A DNA stretch of 64,000 bases from Cepaea nemoralis (Eukaryota > Mollusca > Gastropoda > Stylommatophora > Helicidae): assembly GCA_014155875.1 (NCBI GenBank), contig JACEFZ010022425.1:137501-201500 (forward strand), given 5' to 3'. Positions 1-11,707 of the stretch are shown here, piece by piece; within the stretch, counting starts at the first letter, position 1; every line of letters starts with the position of its first letter. The notes below the pieces were generated by a model that saw nothing but the letters and a program-made list of their open reading frames with translations, did not search any database and was not told the DNA's origin. A program made the translations under genes and the position numbers.

Positions 1-589
1 TATCAACAAAGAAGAAAAGGGAATTTTGAACTTTTGGAAAGTGTGACCAAAACACATACACTAAGGGCAGATAACTGCTCTTGATATTTTTCTTACTAAG
101 GAAGATAACTCGTGTTGTTATTTTGAGGGCCACCATGAGAAAGCAAAATTCAAGTGAAAACCTTAAACTCCCTCTTCCTCCTGCCTATTCATCCACTCCA
201 GCCTCCTCCTCCGCCCTCTTCCCATACTTCCTCCTCCTCCTTCCTCCTAAAGCCATTTTAATAATATGGCACACTTTTCCAAATGCAAAACTAGTGCGCC
301 ACGACTGTCATGTAATAATACAAATTTTTAATAATGTAATACATCCTAAGATTTATGGTGGCTTTCAACTTTTATAAAATGCCAAATCATACACTTTAGA
401 AAAAGTAAATAGCCAAATCATGAGTTATTTAGTCTGCATATTTTATAGTTGCATGTCCTTCACTGGACGTAGCAGTCAACCCAGCATTTTTTTCTGTTTG
501 TGATTCCTGGACAAATTTTACGTTCAGTAGTTTGCCTTTGCTTTCTGAACAACCAGCACCTATACCTTTTTCGAAAAAAAAAAACAGCA
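1..589. other. No gene; AT-rich with a pyrimidine-rich patch
   Basis: I see no coding frame with protein-like composition. Positions about 165-245 are a CTC/CCT-rich patch; the rest is AT-rich unique-looking sequence. Confidence 0.6.
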
Positions 590-675
590 CCTCTGTGCTT
601 CGAACCTGGGTATACGGGATTATGAAGCGTGTCTGTAACTCTTTCGCTACAGAGACAGGTAGACTGCATATACAA
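590..675 (-). repeat. tRNA-derived SINE head
   Basis: Read on the minus strand, this holds an A-box-like stretch (GTAGCGAAAGAGTTACAG) followed after about 25 bases by a B-box-like GGTTCGAAGC, the internal RNA polymerase III promoter layout of tRNAs. A T-run follows. No full cloverleaf is evident, so I call it a SINE head rather than a tRNA gene. It resembles the plus-strand copy at 733-835, so the two form an inverted pair. Confidence 0.5.
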
Positions 676-732
676 AAATATTATTCTGAGTTATATTAAT
701 TAACTGTTATTAATCAACTACATTTTTAAATC

Positions 733-835
733 CAGCTCCCTGGCGAAGAGGTTACGGACGCAGTTCGCAATCCCGCATTCCGGCATTCGAAATACCGCTG
801 TGGGCTGCAAAGAATATGGAACTAACTAACATTAT
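733..835 (+). repeat. tRNA-derived SINE ending in AACT repeats
   Basis: The plus strand has an A-box-like CTGGCGAAGAGGTTACGG and a B-box-like GGCATTCGAAATACC, then a short tail region ending GGAACTAACTAAC. This 3' end resembles the 3' end of the I-like LINE at 58739-61644 (a GCAGCGAAGATAC-like block, then AACTGAT repeats). That would suit a SINE mobilised by that LINE. The similarity was judged by eye. Confidence 0.5.
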
Positions 836-939
836 TAAATCTTTCACTGATTCAATTCATGTTATATTAATCAAATAGTGACACCATCTGTTCTGTTTTT
901 TTGTCCCATAGATATAAATATGTATGGTTGTGTGTGATA

Positions 940-1022
940 TTCACTGGCACAGGAACGGAGCATAATGGGGACGACCCGTTGCTGTGAAGTTGGAACTACG
1001 ACTAACTGACTAACTAACTAAC
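940..1022 (+). repeat. LINE or SINE 3' tail with (AACT)n
   Basis: A short block ends in GACTAACTGACTAACTAACT. The same kind of tail closes the I-like LINE fragment at 3522-4010 and the SINE at 733-835. I read it as a heavily 5'-truncated insertion of the same group. Confidence 0.4.
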
Positions 1023-1348
1023 TAATGTAGGTTACTATGAGCTTTATTAATAGAGTGTATTATAATTTACTTTAGAAACTGTCTGCTGGGTTTAATATGA
1101 GGCCATTTCAATTATTTCCATAAGTTCAGATGTTGCTATATTAAATCATTGTATCAATCTATTTGATTTGCTCTGCCGTCACACAATAAAATCATAATAA
1201 GCATGCCAAAAATGTGTGCATACATTTACATTGAAAGATGCATATGTTACTACCTATTTAAAATGTTTAATTAGGAAAGAGCATGCGTTAAAGAATAATA
1301 ATGAAGTGTATATGTTTCTCACTTTTAATAAGAGAAACAACAGTATGT

Positions 1349-1350
<2 letters not shown>

Positions 1351-1434
<84 letters not shown>
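1351..1434. repeat. (TA)n microsatellite
   Basis: An uninterrupted TA dinucleotide run of 84 bases, able to extrude as a cruciform. Confidence 0.98.
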
Positions 1435-1437
<3 letters not shown>

Positions 1438-2900
1438 GTGTTTTTTTTCGTTTAATAGAATAATTTACTATTATATACACTTACACCCACAGATATATGA
1501 TATATGCGCTGTGTTGACGTCAGTCTGCATGTCATGTCTGCTGTCTGCTCGCTCTCGTAGATCTGAGTGAAATCGTGATAAAATGTTATGCAAAAATAAT
1601 CTACCCCGGCAACGTAGAGTGCTAAAAATTTACACATAAATACTAGAATGGGTGCTAAATGCAATCATGCATTCATTATCATTTCGTCGCTCTGAATAAT
1701 CCATAAGAATATTAAATGATCATCACTGTATTATGACAAAGAAAACCGCTATATTCCCGTCATTGAAATTTCACATTACGGCATCATAGCATGCGATCTA
1801 AATGATTTCAGTTTGGGATGTCCCCGCCGACGTATATAGTTGACAATTTCACAGTACGCGTAAAAATGGATGCTCAATTGAATTATTTATACTAAATCAA
1901 TTCGCAATGTCTATGTATAATGACATTTACGAGTCAACTTACGTCTTATAAAGACAGTCTATTTATCTCCTTTACAAAAACAATTTGAGAAGCCAAGATG
2001 TAACATGTGTAGACAATGGAGTTAACATCAATACTCAGTAGTCGGTTTCTTTTTTAATGCGACCTTGAAATAATCAGGGAACTTAACGTCACGAGTACTC
2101 TATATATCCTTAAATGGAAGTTCGGCAACACTACAACGTAGTGTCTAGAATTAACTTTACAGCCTTACTCTGAAAATGCAATGGGAGTCTGAAAGTAGCG
2201 ATGTGCGTTTCGAGGAAGCTCTGTCACACCGTTTGGGTGACGATGGCCACCCAGGGATGTGGAGGTTTTGCTGTAATACGTCATAGTATATGTTTTCAAA
2301 GAAGTGATTTTAATTATACTTTGGAACTCATCTGTTTAGCATGTGATGGAGAAATGGTCTCGGGATAAAAAATAAAAAAAAGGAATAAAAACATAATTTA
2401 CCAACATTGTTGTTTAGTGAGTTTGGATTGAAATCTCGTTTCCTCCTTGTCTTATTTTCTTAGATGTGTCTTTTAACACTTTTGGACATAGTGTATAAGG
2501 TTTCCTTAAATATGGATACCAACTTGATTTATAATCACATCCTGTATTCGGATTTTTAAAATTAACTTTGGTTCACACGTTGACCCAACCTAAAATGGGT
2601 ACTTGGAAGTGTTTTGGGGAATAAAGGTGGCCGGCGTGAAATAGACTACATCACCACGAAGTGTGTTTGGTCTATATAAACATTGGTCCGGTACCGTATG
2701 TCCAATACGACTTAAGTTTAGTTATTTTTTGCAAAACAAAGCAAGATAAATTAATGGCGCACACATCAACAAACACAGATAAAGGAAGAGCTAGTACACA
2801 GATGACCAATCAAAGACTGAATAACTGATAGGGTATGTGAGTCAACTTAAGAGGAAGAAAATATTGTAGTAAATATCATGATATCATGAACAGAAGAAAG

Positions 2901-3022
<122 letters not shown>

Positions 3023-3521
3023 TTTGTAACATGCACTATCAACCAAATACAAAAGTAAATATTGGAGCAGTCATGACATTATCAGAAGCAGACTAAAACG
3101 GTGAAACAAATATCACCAAACACGGGTAGAGAATAAGATGGAGCACAAATCACCAACAATTGACAGAAGATTGTGAAATGCTGGCCACTAATCAAGGTCA
3201 AAGCTAACGCAATAATCATTACCCAAAGAAACGGACACTGATAGGCATTACAGCACCGTACGTAAATATAATTTATTGGAGCAATTGTTTCAGAGTAATT
3301 GATGAGATCACATATTAAAACAACGGAGACAATGATGGAGTATTCATCACAAATGAAATGCATAGACAACAATGACGCATACGACACAAAACGAATGTCT
3401 AGAAAATGATCGAGCAGACATACCACCTAATTACAGAGAAAATGATTTTGCATTCTTCATAAACCAACGTTTGTCTGCGAACCAACACCACTTGAGGTTC
3501 TCATCATCAAGAAGTGCCTTG

Positions 3522-4010
3522 TCGACTAGCGTGAGCGATCACACCTCTCCACAATCAAGAGGATCGAGGAGGGGTCGATCCGAAGAGAATGGTTGCTGCC
3601 TCTGGAGCGGTCTCGACTGGCAAAGATTAGTTTCATCTTCGTGCCACGGCATGCGGGAGTACAAGGAAATGAGCGGGCTGACAAGCTCGCAGGTGAGGCT
3701 ACTGTGGAGGGCGGACGCGCCATGGACTAGGCCGACATTCTGAATGCTCTACGAGAAGTAAGACTTTTGCGAGAACCAAGTGAGGACTGTGAATCTACAA
3801 CAATGGCCAGACTGCGAGAGCAGCAAATTAAAAGAGGGGTGGCCAAACAAGAACACTACGCAGGAAGCCAAAGAAGATTGATAAACCAACACAGAACTGG
3901 CGTCGTTAGCCGCTACACGTTGCGGGATTTGCTGAGGAGGGGATCCGAGCACTTATGGACTGGATGGGTCGATGTGCAATGAGGATGATCTGTCGACTAA
4001 CTAACTAACA
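3522..4010 (+). pseudogene. I-like LINE 3' fragment (RNase H end and C-terminus)
   Basis: The plus-strand frames match the end of the intact LINE protein at 58739-61630. They show the last RNase H block (FVPRHAGVQGNERADKLAG), then a C-terminal stretch with INQHRTGVVSRYTLRDLL and GSEHLWT. At least one stop and one frame change interrupt it. It ends in an (AACT)n tail at about 4000-4010. It is a 5'-truncated dead copy. It abuts the opposite-strand RTE fragment at 4011, so one probably inserted beside or into the other. Confidence 0.8.
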
Positions 4011-4690
4011 CCTCTCCACAAATTGCGATTTCCAACGGCATCGATCAATTCGTGTGTTGACTCCCTTCCGTGCAATGACACAAGACTGTCAAGAATCTTC
4101 TCCCGCTGTCTTCCTCTATCTTTCTTTCCGCAAGTCTTTCCAGTTGTCACGACTTGTTTGTGACAAGTTGTCTTTGTGACTCAGCTTCCATCAAAATATC
4201 TAGAGTGCTAATTTTGGCTGCCCAATTAATTTTCAGCATACTTCTATGAAACCACATCTCCAATGCGTCTGTAGATTTTTTTTCCGCTCGTTTACTAATT
4301 GTCCAGGATTCGCAGCCGTGTATTATAATGTGTTTTATGTAACATGCAAGAACTCTCTTTCTAGCTTTCAAGGACAATGATTTATTGCACAAAACGTTCG
4401 TCATTTGGTAGAATGCTTTTTTTTGTTTTTGGCCTGTCCTGTACTGTTCTTTATGTCAGAGATGCATCTTCCATCTAATGTCATCCATGTGCGTAGATAT
4501 CTAAATTGCTGCAGTTGTCCCAAAATTACGTCATTTCCTTTAATTGTACATTTAGGCACAATATGTTTCTTTGATATCATCATGACTTATTTATTTATAT
4601 TATTCAAACTAAGACCCATTTTTCCACTTTCTACAACTCATTGGCACCTTGCCGTCTTGACAGACGATAGTTTGTGCTTTAAAAAGGCAT
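4011..4690 (-). pseudogene. RTE-like reverse transcriptase C-terminal fragment
   Basis: Minus-strand frames show the thumb/C-terminal region of RTE-type LINEs: a 'FRYLRTWMTLDG' block, 'LSLKARKRVLACYIKHIIIHGCESWT', and further down a basic 'GKKDRGRQREKILDSL' stretch close to the 3' end. Stops and frame changes break it. The same family appears on the plus strand at 31557-43672, split by nested insertions, and as a tail at 50329-50410. Confidence 0.75.
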
Positions 4691-4698
4691 AATAACTT

Positions 4699-5805
4699 TT
4701 AACTATGGCGGTAGCGAGTGTGACTGATAAGGCCAATTCGCGCTGTAAATGTCCGTTCACAGTGGGTGCATGTGAACACGTGGTCATTTCCACCATCATG
4801 CACCATCTTACGTCTCAAACGCTTGGTGTGTGACTTTTCTGCAATAATTTTCTCCTTTCTCTTTATTCCATTTTTTATCTTTGCCCTCCATGCAACACGT
4901 TCAGCGGCGACTTGCTCACACTGTGCATTATCAATGCCTGTATCAATCATGTCCCGCTTACACACATCTTTGTATTGTAGTAGAGGCCGACCCTGAGATC
5001 TCTTATCCATCTGTAATTCACCAAAAAAGATGTCCTTTGGTATTCTACCATCATCCATCCTCCTAAGATGTCCTATCCATCTAAGTCTACGAAGACTGAG
5101 CATGGAATAAACCGTCACACAACCTGATCTTTCCAATACTTCAGTATTTGTGATTTTGTCTTGCCACTTAATACCAAGAATTCTTCGCAGACAACGCATA
5201 TGAAAGATGTTTAAACGTTTCTCTTGGTGTGAGTAAGTTGTCCAGGTTTCACTGCCATAAAGAAGAGTACTAAGGACACAGGCTTGATAGACAAGGACTT
5301 TTGTTTTGGCAGTAAGCTTCCTGTTCTCCCAGACTCTTTTTCTTAACCTGTTCATTGTTGTTGCTGCCTTACCAATCCAGATGTTGATTTCCTGATCTAG
5401 GGATAATTTGCTATTTACCACTGATCCTAGATATGTAAAATGGTCTACCATCTCTAGTTCGGCGTCGTCAATAAAGATTGATGGTACCCCATGTGCACCT
5501 TGTGACATAATCTGTGTCTTCTTTTTGCTAATTGTTAAACCAACTTCAGAACAAGCATTGGAGAATGCAGATAGTAGACATTGCAATTCTTCCTCAGAGT
5601 GGGTCGTAACTGCAGCATCATCTGCAAAAAGCAACTCTCTGATCAGTACCCTCCTAATTTTGATCTTGGCCTTCAATCTCTGAGCATTGTAGAGGCTGCC
5701 ATCTGAGCGTGAGTGAATGAATATACCACCATCCTGATCACAAAAGGCATATATTTCAGTAGAAGTGAAAAGTATATTCCAAAGAGGGTGGGAGCTAGTA
5801 CACAA
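4699..5805 (-). pseudogene. RTE LINE: RT catalytic core, thumb and C2H2 finger
   Basis: A 368-codon frame. Near the start is the RT active site LLFADDAAV, followed by thumb motifs (FTYLGSVVNS, STLLYGSETWTTY, RRILGIKWQD, RRLRWIGHLRRM). It ends in a clear C2H2 zinc finger, C-x2-C-x12-H-x4-H, in the segment starting FTCTHCERTF. The finger probably binds nucleic acid during target-primed reverse transcription. The first residues are out of frame with the upstream RT frame, so a frameshift lies at about 5680-5800. The methionine is only where the frame opens. Confidence 0.85.
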
Positions 5806-6539
5806 CCTTGCTTAACTCCACTCTTGTTTTCAAACTCTTCAGAAGTTGCACCATCAAACTTGATTATACGCTTCATGCCTGTATGTAAAGATTCCACAAT
5901 GGACAGAAGAGTTGGTGGGCAGCCAATCTTCTTTAGTGCCTTGAACAGACCCTCACGACTGACCAAATCAAATGCCTTTGTGAGGTCGATGAAGGCAATA
6001 AACAGTGGTTGATTCTGTTCACGGCATTTTTCTTGCATTTGTCGCAATGAGAATATCATATCAATGGTAGACCGGTTCTGTCGAAAGCCACACTGTGATT
6101 CGGGGTAGACTTGATCTCCTAGGACTTGAAGTCTGCGCAGAACAATTCTGGCAAATACTTTTCCAACAATACACAGAAGTGAGATACCCCTATAGTTGTT
6201 GCAGTCGCTCCGATCGCCCTTGTTCTTGTACAGTGTTATGATGCTTGAATCTTTGAAATCCTGTGGGACTTGTCCTTCTCGCCAGCATAGCTCTATTAGC
6301 TGGTGGATCTGTAGAGTGAGTGTGTCTTGCCCACTCCTGATAACCTCTATTGGAATCCCATCCTTACCTGGAGCCTTGCCAGATGCAAGTTCATTTATAG
6401 CACACTTAACTTCTGTTATGGTGGGAAGTGTGTCCAGGTGGTCAAGAGTTGGTAGAGCCTCTATGGCGTTGAGGGCATCATCCGCTAGTTTGTTCTCACT
6501 TGAGTAAAGTTCCAAATAGTGATCTACCCATCTGTCCAT
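5673..6539 (-). pseudogene. RTE LINE: RT fingers and palm
   Basis: A 288-codon frame with RT motifs in order: GKAPGKDGIPIEV, LYKNKGDRSDCNNYRGISLL, QCGFRQNRSTIDMIF, FIDLTKAFDLVSREGL (first catalytic Asp region) and SGVKQGCVLAPTLFGIYFS. The catalytic FADD motif that should follow lies in another frame (4699-5805), so this copy cannot make a functional enzyme without frameshifting. Confidence 0.85.
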
Positions 6540-7121
6540 CTGCTGTTTCTGTTTTCAATGGTGCACTTCTTTTGATCACTGGACCACATGCTTTCTTTAT
6601 TCCTTCATACATGCTTCTGATGTTTCCCTTATCACTTGCGATTTGAATGGACTCACATAACTTGATCCAATAATCATTTGCACACTGCCTGGCAGCCTTT
6701 TGCACATCCTTCCTAGCTTGCTTAGCTCACTCAGAGTGTTACGCGTTGGTCTTTCCTTGTTTCTTAAGAGAGCTATCTTCTTCTTATCAATCAAGGGCTG
6801 CAGAGTCTGGCTGTTTGCCGCAAACCAGTCCTGCCTCTTATGATCCACAGTGCCGTAAACCCCTACGGCAGTTTTATAAAGAGTTTCCTTAAGTTGACCC
6901 CACTTTTCATTTACTGTACAATTTTCTGGTGTATCAGTGAAAGCGTCTTCAAGTTGCTGTTGAAACTGAAAGCACTTTTCAGGATCGTGAGTGTTAATAA
7001 TATTAATCCTGGGGCTAGATTTGTGTTTAGCTGTGTAGATTCTCTTTGGTCTCAGTCTAACCCTTGCAACAACCAAAGAGTGATCCGTATCACAGTCAGC
7101 ACTGTGGTAACTTCGAGTCAA
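6496..7121 (-). pseudogene. RTE LINE: linker between endonuclease and RT
   Basis: Two overlapping frames (6597-7121 and 6496-6705). The first starts with the end of the endonuclease ('DHSLVVARVRLRPKRI', the conserved DH-S/L block), then a helical linker with 'KKKIALLRNKERPT'. The second has 'QCANDYWIKLCESIQIASDKGN', a typical pre-RT motif. A frame change separates them. Confidence 0.75.
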
Positions 7122-7132
7122 TGATATATGGT

Positions 7133-7810
7133 TCAGATGTTGTCTCCGTGTGATGATGAAGTCCAGCTGGTGCCAATGGCCGGATCTTGGATGTTTCCAT
7201 GTGACCTTATGCAGCTCTTTGTTTTAAAAAAGGAGTTTGTAATACATAGGTCATTTCTGGTGCAATGCTCCAGCAGCCTTTGCCCATTTTCATTCATGCG
7301 ACCGATGTTGCTATTTTCCAAGGCACACTGGCCATGAATTCGAGTCCTTGCCCACATGAGCATTGAAATCACCGAGCATATAAATGTAGTCAGATTTTGG
7401 AACTGCCTTGATCACGGAGTCTAACTTCTCATAGAACGAATTCTTCACATCACCAGAGGAATCGAGTGTCGGTGCATATGCAGTAATAATGGTGGCAAAA
7501 CCACAAGAGTCTTTCATTTCCTCCTGCTGGAATTTCAATCATTCCCAATAGCGAATTCTTCACTGCAAAGCCCACACCGTGTTGCCTTTTTTTCTGCCTG
7601 CCCTCTACCCTTCCAAAACAAAAGGTGTAATTGTTTTCCCTGAGTGACCCTTCCTCAGCGAGGCGAGTCTCCTGCAGGCCAGCAGTATCAATGTTAAGAA
7701 GATTGAGTTCGGCATCAATCACAACCGTTTTTCTCTCATCGTTAATATTGGTCAAGTCAGTGGAAAATCCTGGACACATGGTTCTCACGTTTCAGGTTGC
7801 AAGCCGTAGC
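7133..7810 (-). pseudogene. RTE LINE: APE-type endonuclease
   Basis: Three frames together carry the exonuclease-endonuclease-phosphatase fold motifs: NVRTMCPG at the N-terminus, IDTAGLQETRL (catalytic Glu), GVGFAVKNSLL, ATIITAYAPT, MLGDFNAHVGKD (catalytic Asp and Asn) and NGQRLLEHC. A Trp-to-stop change sits just before NVRTMCPG, at about 7796. The enzyme nicks genomic DNA to prime reverse transcription. Confidence 0.85.
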
Positions 7811-8452
7811 TTTCAATAACGATTGAACATTGTCGTCCCCATATCTTTGATCTTTTACACCAAGCACCATCTAAGTCACATGTGTTAAACTCAAGGCCCA
7901 CGGGCCACATCCAGCCCGCAGTACAATCATATAACGCCCGAGAGGTCTCAACCACGTACAAATATATTGGGCTCAAGAGAGAATTATAGGCAAAAATATT
8001 TTTTAAGGTCATGATATAAAGTGCAAATCAAATTCCCTAATTAGCAACCTTTCGAATGATAGGCTACCTGAGAGCGTTCTCGCTACGATCAGAATAAGCG
8101 AGAATAAAAGTTGTGTAGTGAGTTAGTGTTCGTCGTTATAGTTACCTAGCAACATTCAGATGCTCGTTTTGGATTGGCGCATAAAAAATGAAAGTAGTGT
8201 AATGCCCGGATATTAAATCACTTTTTCCCGCTACGGCTAACCTGATATCAGTAAGCGTCTATCGGCAGATGCACAACATAAACCTTCCTTCGGACTAACT
8301 CGTTGGCCTGATAACAGATGGTGCACCGACGATGTATGGCGAAAAAAGTGGACTAGTTGGAAGAATGTGGTTAAAGATACAGTAGAACTGTACTGGTGAA
8401 TTGATAGCATATCACTGCATCATGCACCAATGATTGCTGTGTGTAAGATGTA

Positions 8453-8824
8453 ATGAACATTGTAACACAAACCGTCAACTTTATCAGATCCAAATGTTTA
8501 TATCACCGCCAATTTCAGTCTTTTTTGCAGGAAATAGAGACGGCGTTCAGCGACATGTCATATCATACAGAGACGCGGTGGCTAAGTCGGGGAAAAGTTC
8601 TCAGTAGATTTTTCCAGCTGATCGAGGAAATCTGTCAATTCAAGGACAGTAAAGGAAAATACTCCACAGTTTTTCCGTATAAAAAGTGGAAATGTGAGCT
8701 GGCGTTTCAGTCTGATATAACCACTCATCTCAACTACTTGAACCTGCAGCTCCAGGGACAGGATCACACTGTCACTGATTTGCATGATGCAGTGAAGGTA
8801 TTTCAAGTGAAGCTACGCTTTTGA
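8453..8824 (+). pseudogene. hAT transposase central fragment
   Basis: This frame holds 'TETRWLSRGKVLSRFFQL', the hallmark block of the GTF2IRD2/ZBED-like hAT transposases. It also has 'VFPYKKWKCELAFQSDITTHLNYLNLQLQG'. The N-terminal catalytic domain is missing upstream, and the frame stops at 8824. Expected role: DNA cutting and joining of the element's ends. Not functional here. Confidence 0.8.
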
Positions 8825-8944
8825 AAGACACAAATGCACCAATGCAACACGTCTCACTTTTCTTGTTGCCAGGCAATGTTAAACCAAGTCAACGCTATAG
8901 TGTTTCCCGATACCCACTTTGCTGAAAACTTAACTTATTTCGCG

Positions 8945-9303
8945 CCGAGTACGCACGGGGCTTAAGTGACTTTGAACACAGAAAAGTAATTTTGAGTTGT
9001 TTCGTCATCCATTTGCCATAGATGTGGAAACTGCACCTGTAAATTTGCATATGGAGTTAATAGAGTTGCAGTGTTATTGGACACACTAAAGGCAAGGTAC
9101 AACACTGTGGGGCCTGCACAGTTCACTCGTTTCATTCCTGAAGACATGCCCCGGCTTCGTCTACGTGCGGCTTGAACCTTGAGTATGTTTGGTAGCACAT
9201 ATCTGTTTTCTGTGATGAAGATTAACACAACATCACACAGGAGTCGTCTCACTGATGAACACTTGCAGTCCATCATGAGAATCTCAATGACACAAAACAT
9301 TAC
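8945..9303 (+). pseudogene. hAT transposase C-terminal dimerisation region
   Basis: Plus-strand translation in mixed frames gives the tail of hAT transposases. I see blocks like 'DFEHRKVILSCFVIHLP', 'ARYNTVGPAQFTRFIPED', a leucine/arginine-rich block and 'RSRLTDEHLQSIMRIS'. Many stops and frame changes break it. It completes the transposase begun at 8453. Confidence 0.7.
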
Positions 9304-9792
9304 TCAATATAAACGAACTTGTAGTCACGAAAAGATGCCAAACATCGTGCTCTGACTAACTGACATTAGAGTGAAAATGTGTATACCAATGATGATTTAT
9401 TATTAAACGTTTTTTTTTTCTTTCTGTTTTAATTTATATTAATGTTTAAAAAATGTTTAATTTTCGGTTTCTTGAATGTTTATCCTGTCCGGCCCGCAAC
9501 ATTACGAGTTATTTGAGTTGTGGCCCGCTGAGCGATTGAGTTAGACACCCCTGGTCTAAGTCCTAAATTGAGTACATGTTATATTTGAGTAGAATGTTTG
9601 CTAACATGTCGGCTCCTACTTGTGTACAGCTATATCGTGCGCTTATGCTTGGTATTTCATTTGTATATTCTTTAGGACTCACCCAGTTGTAGTGTATTAC
9701 ATACATTTCCTTAGCACTTCAGGGGATGGCCTTATAGGTTAAATGACCCCCTGTCTGTACTAGTTACACTTTTTTAATACGTCATTTTTAAA

Positions 9793-9908
9793 TGTTCTTT
9801 CTTTCTTTCTCTTTCTTTCTCTCGTTCTCTTGTTCTTTCTCTTTTTCTCTCTTTCTCTTTCTTTCTTTCTTTAACTCTTTCTTTTTTTCTTTCTCTCTTT
9901 CTTTCTTA
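9793..9908. repeat. (TTTC)n-like pyrimidine microsatellite
   Basis: Imperfect CTTT/TTCT repeats on the plus strand. The open frame across it is an artefact. The stretch 9562-9792 before it and 9909-10134 after it show no gene. Confidence 0.9.
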
Positions 9909-10134
9909 AAGTGGTCACACACAAAAGATCAGACTTGGCTCAGATTTTGGCTGCCAACTATGTTGTGGAAATAGGGATACGTCAACAATTCATAAACGCG
10001 CATACTGTGGTCGATACACAGCTTTCGGAGATAATGATACATGACCAAATAGCGCTGGTTATCAATCAATGGCAGTGCTTTTAACTCAACTGTATGAATG
10101 CTGATCGTTCAGAAAGCAAAATACTGTAAGTAAA

Positions 10135-10255
10135 AATTTAAAGCTATAGTTACTGACCGGGATTCGAACCTGTCACTTCCAAATGACTACAGCACCTTGC
10201 TGCAGGAACAAGTATGATTCGACGCCTGGCCAACTAGACACCCTAAAAAGGGTGT
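10135..10255 (-). repeat. tRNA-derived SINE copy 1
   Basis: The minus strand carries a tRNA-like head with an A-box-like TAGTTGGCCAGGCG and a perfect B-box GGTTCGAATCCC. A shared 3' sequence, AACTATAGCTTT, follows. The same family lies inverted at 10505-10605. Confidence 0.6.
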
Positions 10256-10504
10256 CTTCATTAGCCAGGTGTAGCATCCACATAAAATCACAACTATGGA
10301 ATACGTACAGAATTCTTATCTAACCATTGAAACAGCACCATAGGTCTCATGACATTTAAATTAAAGCAGTATGGGTTAGAAAGAAAAAAAAAACACAGCA
10401 GACCATAACGCTGTGTCCAGTATATTAACGAACGTTTAAAGAAGAGAAAAGATTGGTCGGTTCTAATCTTCTACACGTAATACAGATATATATCAACAGG
10501 GGAC

Positions 10505-10605
10505 CTCTTTATGGCCACAAATACAGTTAGCTCCATGCAGCAAGACGCGCCGTCATTTGGAGGTAACAGGTTGGAATCCCGGTCGACAACTATAACTTTC
10601 TATTT
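10505..10605 (+). repeat. tRNA-derived SINE copy 2
   Basis: The plus strand matches the SINE at 10135-10255 over the second half. Shared blocks are GCAGCAAG, GTCATTTGGA, ACAGGTT and GAATCCCGGTC, then an AACTATAACTTTC-like tail. The B-box has a C-to-G change (GGTTGGAATCC), which would weaken pol III promotion. Confidence 0.55.
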
Positions 10606-10767
10606 GTATATTGTCTACTGCGTCCTCTAGTCACTCATTCGTTCCTCTACTACGATGAGCGGCTAACAATACGTCTGTATTTATTAATAAACTGGCTTAG
10701 TGACCTTAAATGGTCCCCCAATTGATATGTATGTGTAATATGTGTACATATACTAGATACTAAGACT

Positions 10768-10841
10768 AGATCGAATTTCCTCACGGTGTGCTGATGCCGG
10801 CGCCCTTGTCAACCCTGCAAAGGCATCGGTTACATGAGTAA
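10768..10841 (+). pseudogene. Fragment of the I-like LINE RT gene
   Basis: About 70 bases match 60173-60241 of the intact I-like LINE with only a few differences, covering codons just after the FVDD active site. Neither flank continues the match. It is a very short relic, perhaps left by deletion. Confidence 0.8.
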
Positions 10842-11612
10842 TATGTCAGGCGCAATTTAATTAGTAAATGAGGTTGGCAACCTCAGATAAATTCTTCTTT
10901 ACGGGGTTATCCCGCCATCTTGTTTCGTCATAAATGCCAACCTAATTTTTGAAATTTTGTCGGGTACTTTCTTGGGTCACTTCCGGTTGTCCTGTTGACT
11001 ACTTCCGGTTGACATCCGGTCCCTGGGTACCCCCTACCGACCGCCCCGCCCACAGTTATCTCCGCCGGCCGCCTCCGCTTCCCCGGGTCGTCCCTGGACC
11101 ACTTGAAGCCATTGAGGCAAGCCCCGGGCATCTGGAATACTTATATGGATAGGTAGACCAACTAGAAGCCGGGCACCCAGGTTCGAGTCCCAGTGTGTGT
11201 GTGGGTGTGGGTGTGGGTGTGTGTGTGTATAGGGGTAGGCCGATGTGAGGGGCGCAAGGGAATAGGCCCCTATCCCGGATATTAGCCTTTGCCCCACAAT
11301 AGGGGCCACCAACCCACGCCAACTAAGAGGAAATGGAGAATGGCAAGCCACAATTTTTTTTTTCAACTTTTATTTCATACAAAGCAATGTGTATTTACAA
11401 GCTGTAGTGTGTGTTTCTTTTGTTTGTGTATATTACAGAGCGGTGCCGTTTGTTAGTGTTAAGTGTGACATTGTGAATAAAACATATACATACATATATA
11501 CAGTTATGATAATATGACATTTGTGGCATAGTGCATGTAGATACACATTCCTTGCATATGCTTCACTTCCACTTCCGCAAGCGGAATGCATGAAATACCT
11601 GTCCATCTCTCC
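10842..11612. other. GC-rich segment with a tRNA-like B-box and GT run, no gene
   Basis: A GC-rich block (about 10950-11340) contains a B-box-like GGTTCGAGTCCC at about 11172, a GTGTGG/GT repeat at 11190-11229, and a stem-forming GGCCCCTAT ... ATAGGGGCC pair at about 11265-11309. It may be a SINE or LINE leader. Frames over it are artefacts. Confidence 0.4.
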
Positions 11613-11629
11613 CTCTCCTCTCTCTCTCA

Positions 11630-11685
<56 letters not shown>

Positions 11686-11707
11686 AACAAACACACACGC
11701 ACACACA
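11613..11707. repeat. (CT)n-(CA)n compound microsatellite
   Basis: CT repeats pass directly into about 60 bases of CA repeats. Confidence 0.95.

Larger units (their letters stand above)
4695..7868 (-). mobile_element. RTE-like non-LTR retrotransposon, degraded
   Basis: In minus-strand order this contains an APE-type endonuclease, a linker, a reverse transcriptase and a C-terminal C2H2 finger. This is the layout of RTE-type LINEs often misannotated as 'craniofacial development protein 2-like'. Several frameshifts and stops are present, so it is inactive. The hAT element at 7877-9553 lies in or just beyond its 5' end, and the start of the LINE may continue past 9561. Confidence 0.85.
7877..9553 (+). 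mobile_element. hAT-family DNA transposon, degraded, with 8-bp TSD
   Basis: The left end begins CACATGTGTTAAACTC; the right end, read inward, begins CAGGGGTGTCTAACTC. These match the CAGGGGTGTCAAACTC style of hAT (Charlie-like) inverted repeats. The flanks carry ATCTAAGT at 7869-7876 and GTCTAAGT at 9554-9561, an 8-bp target duplication with one mismatch, as expected for hAT. The interior holds broken transposase exons. Confidence 0.85.

Noticed and set aside
10140..10260. Functional tRNA gene
   Set aside because: A- and B-boxes are present but no complete cloverleaf or paired acceptor stem; a same-family copy nearby shows it is a SINE.
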